64,000 bases of DNA from positions 1,612,001-1,676,000 of the forward strand of contig NC_014532.2 of the NCBI RefSeq assembly GCF_000196875.2, written 5' to 3'. This DNA comes from Halomonas elongata DSM 2581 (lineage in GTDB: Bacteria; Pseudomonadota; Gammaproteobacteria; Pseudomonadales; Halomonadaceae). Shown piece by piece: positions 63,358 through 64,000 of this stretch. The position numbers and the translations under genes are program-made. The notes below the pieces were generated by a model, which saw only the letters and a program-made list of their open reading frames with translations, made no database searches and was not told the origin of the DNA. The first letter of the stretch is position 1. The number at the start of each line of letters is the position of its first letter.

Positions 63358-64000
63358 CAGTCGATCCCCGCGATCTTGTGAGTCTGTAGCGACAGGCGCC
63401 AGCGTGGGTTGGCCAGGCAGTAGGCCACGGTGGCGGCCATGGTGTCGCGCGTCTCGCCGAGCGGCGAGGTGTCCATGGGCTGCAGGAAGAAGTGCCGAAA
63501 GTCGAGCCCGGTGAAACGCTCCGGCGGTGCCTCCGGCTGGGGATGCACCAGCTTGAGCTCGTCGCCTCGGGTCTGGACCAGCGGCACATCACCCTTGGGA
63601 CTGACGCATAGCCAGTCGATGCCGGCCGGCGCCGCCAGGGTGCCGTTGGTCTCCACGGCGACGTCGAATTCCCGGTCATGCATCGCCGCGATCAGGGCGT
63701 CGTCGAGCTGCAGCAGGGGCTCGCCCCCGGTGAAGATGACCTGGGGACGTGAGCCGTCCGGCGCGCCCTCCCACAGGCCAACGAGATGCTCGGCGAGCGT
63801 CTCGGCGTCGGCGAAGCGTCCGCCGTTCTGGCCATCGGTGCCCCGGAAATCGGTGTCGCAGAAACGGCAGGCGGCCGAGACGCGGTCGGCCTCGCGCCCG
63901 GACCACAGATTGCAGCCGGCAAAGCGACAGAAGACGCTGGCGCGGCCGGCCTGCCCACCTTCGCCCTGCAAGGAGTAGAAGGCTTCCTTGACGCTATACA
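63357..64000 (-). CDS. queE: 7-carboxy-7-deazaguanine synthase, lacking only its first base
   Basis: 214 residues if the base beyond the window edge completes an ATG, giving MYSVKEAFYSLQGEGGQAG, the standard QueE N-terminus. It is a radical-SAM enzyme with the QueE spacing C30-x14-C45-x2-C48 (CNLWSGREADRVSAACRFC), the G-rich SAM site FTGGEPLLQLD, and VETNGTLAA. It contracts 6-carboxy-tetrahydropterin to 7-carboxy-7-deazaguanine in queuosine synthesis. It is first of three coupled genes reading leftwards. Confidence 0.93.
   Translation of the reverse strand, partial: YSVKEAFYSLQGEGGQAGRASVFCRFAGCNLWSGREADRVSAACRFCDTDFRGTDGQNGGRFADAETLAEHLVGLWEGAPDGSRPQVIFTGGEPLLQLDDALIAAMHDREFDVAVETNGTLAAPAGIDWLCVSPKGDVPLVQTRGDELKLVHPQPEAPPERFTGLDFRHFFLQPMDTSPLGETRDTMAATVAYCLANPRWRLSLQTHKIAGID

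Overview
The window is GC-rich (locally AT-rich only near 2.3-3.0 kb) and densely coded. It looks like chromosomal DNA of a halophilic gammaproteobacterium, most likely a Halomonas-type member of the Halomonadaceae. Supporting this are an AcnB, PpsA/PpsR, MiaE and RF3 set of gammaproteobacterial type, a BCCT transporter, a LiuR-controlled branched-chain acyl-CoA pathway, and a Hmu haem system headed by HemP. This taxonomic call is inference from gene content. I saw no rRNA, tRNA, prophage, IS transposase or CRISPR.

Layout. 0-3.7 kb: a truncated TPR-protein gene, a Hint (hedgehog/intein-type) domain protein with its own terminator, an AT-rich gene-free stretch, and two tandem paralogous small lipoproteins. 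3.7-9.1 kb: the manganese exporter MntP behind a yybP-ykoY-type Mn riboswitch, a LysR regulator, an S15/CocE-type hydrolase and a BCCT transporter. 9.2-23.6 kb: a tightly coupled six-gene minus-strand operon, kpsC - kpsS - SDR reductase - membrane LTA-synthase-type transferase - 2484-residue reducing PKS - AONS/serine-palmitoyltransferase-like enzyme. Four consecutive junctions overlap as ATGA and one gap is 1 bp. This is the most interesting part of the window.

24-30.3 kb: a Fur-boxed haem uptake operon (hemP-hmuRSTUV), followed by a 38-residue lipoprotein, a DxD glycosyltransferase, a further lipoprotein and prfC. 33.6-42.1 kb: short-chain acyl-CoA catabolism. It holds an acyl-CoA synthetase, LiuR with a perfect palindromic operator, isobutyryl-CoA dehydrogenase, 3-hydroxyisobutyryl-CoA hydrolase and 3-hydroxyisobutyrate dehydrogenase (valine branch), then glutaryl-CoA dehydrogenase and a class III CoA-transferase (glutarate branch). 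42.1-47.1 kb: a periplasmic imelysin / di-haem oxidoreductase / imelysin / DUF1513 cluster, probably iron-related. 47.3-58.1 kb: housekeeping genes (ppsR/ppsA, GDPD phosphodiesterase, rraA, acnB, a DUF1289 protein, miaE). 58.2-64 kb: a 1301-residue BTAD/AAA regulator, a 143-bp MITE-like element, a YkgJ-type protein and two queuosine-precursor genes (a queD-like gene and queE, cut by the window end after all but one base).

The PKS operon can be read as one pathway. A TE-less reducing PKS makes an acyl chain, the AONS-type enzyme releases it by decarboxylative condensation with an amino acid, and the SDR reduces the resulting ketone. That is the logic of sphinganine-analogue synthesis (fumonisin-type). 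The LTA-synthase-like protein could add a phospho-head group, and KpsS/KpsC would build a beta-Kdo linker on that lipid for a group-2-type capsule. The gene set resembles the rhizobial rkp-1 K-antigen region. Separately, three arrays of 7-bp tandem repeats sit directly at the 3' ends of minus-strand genes and look like one repeat family.
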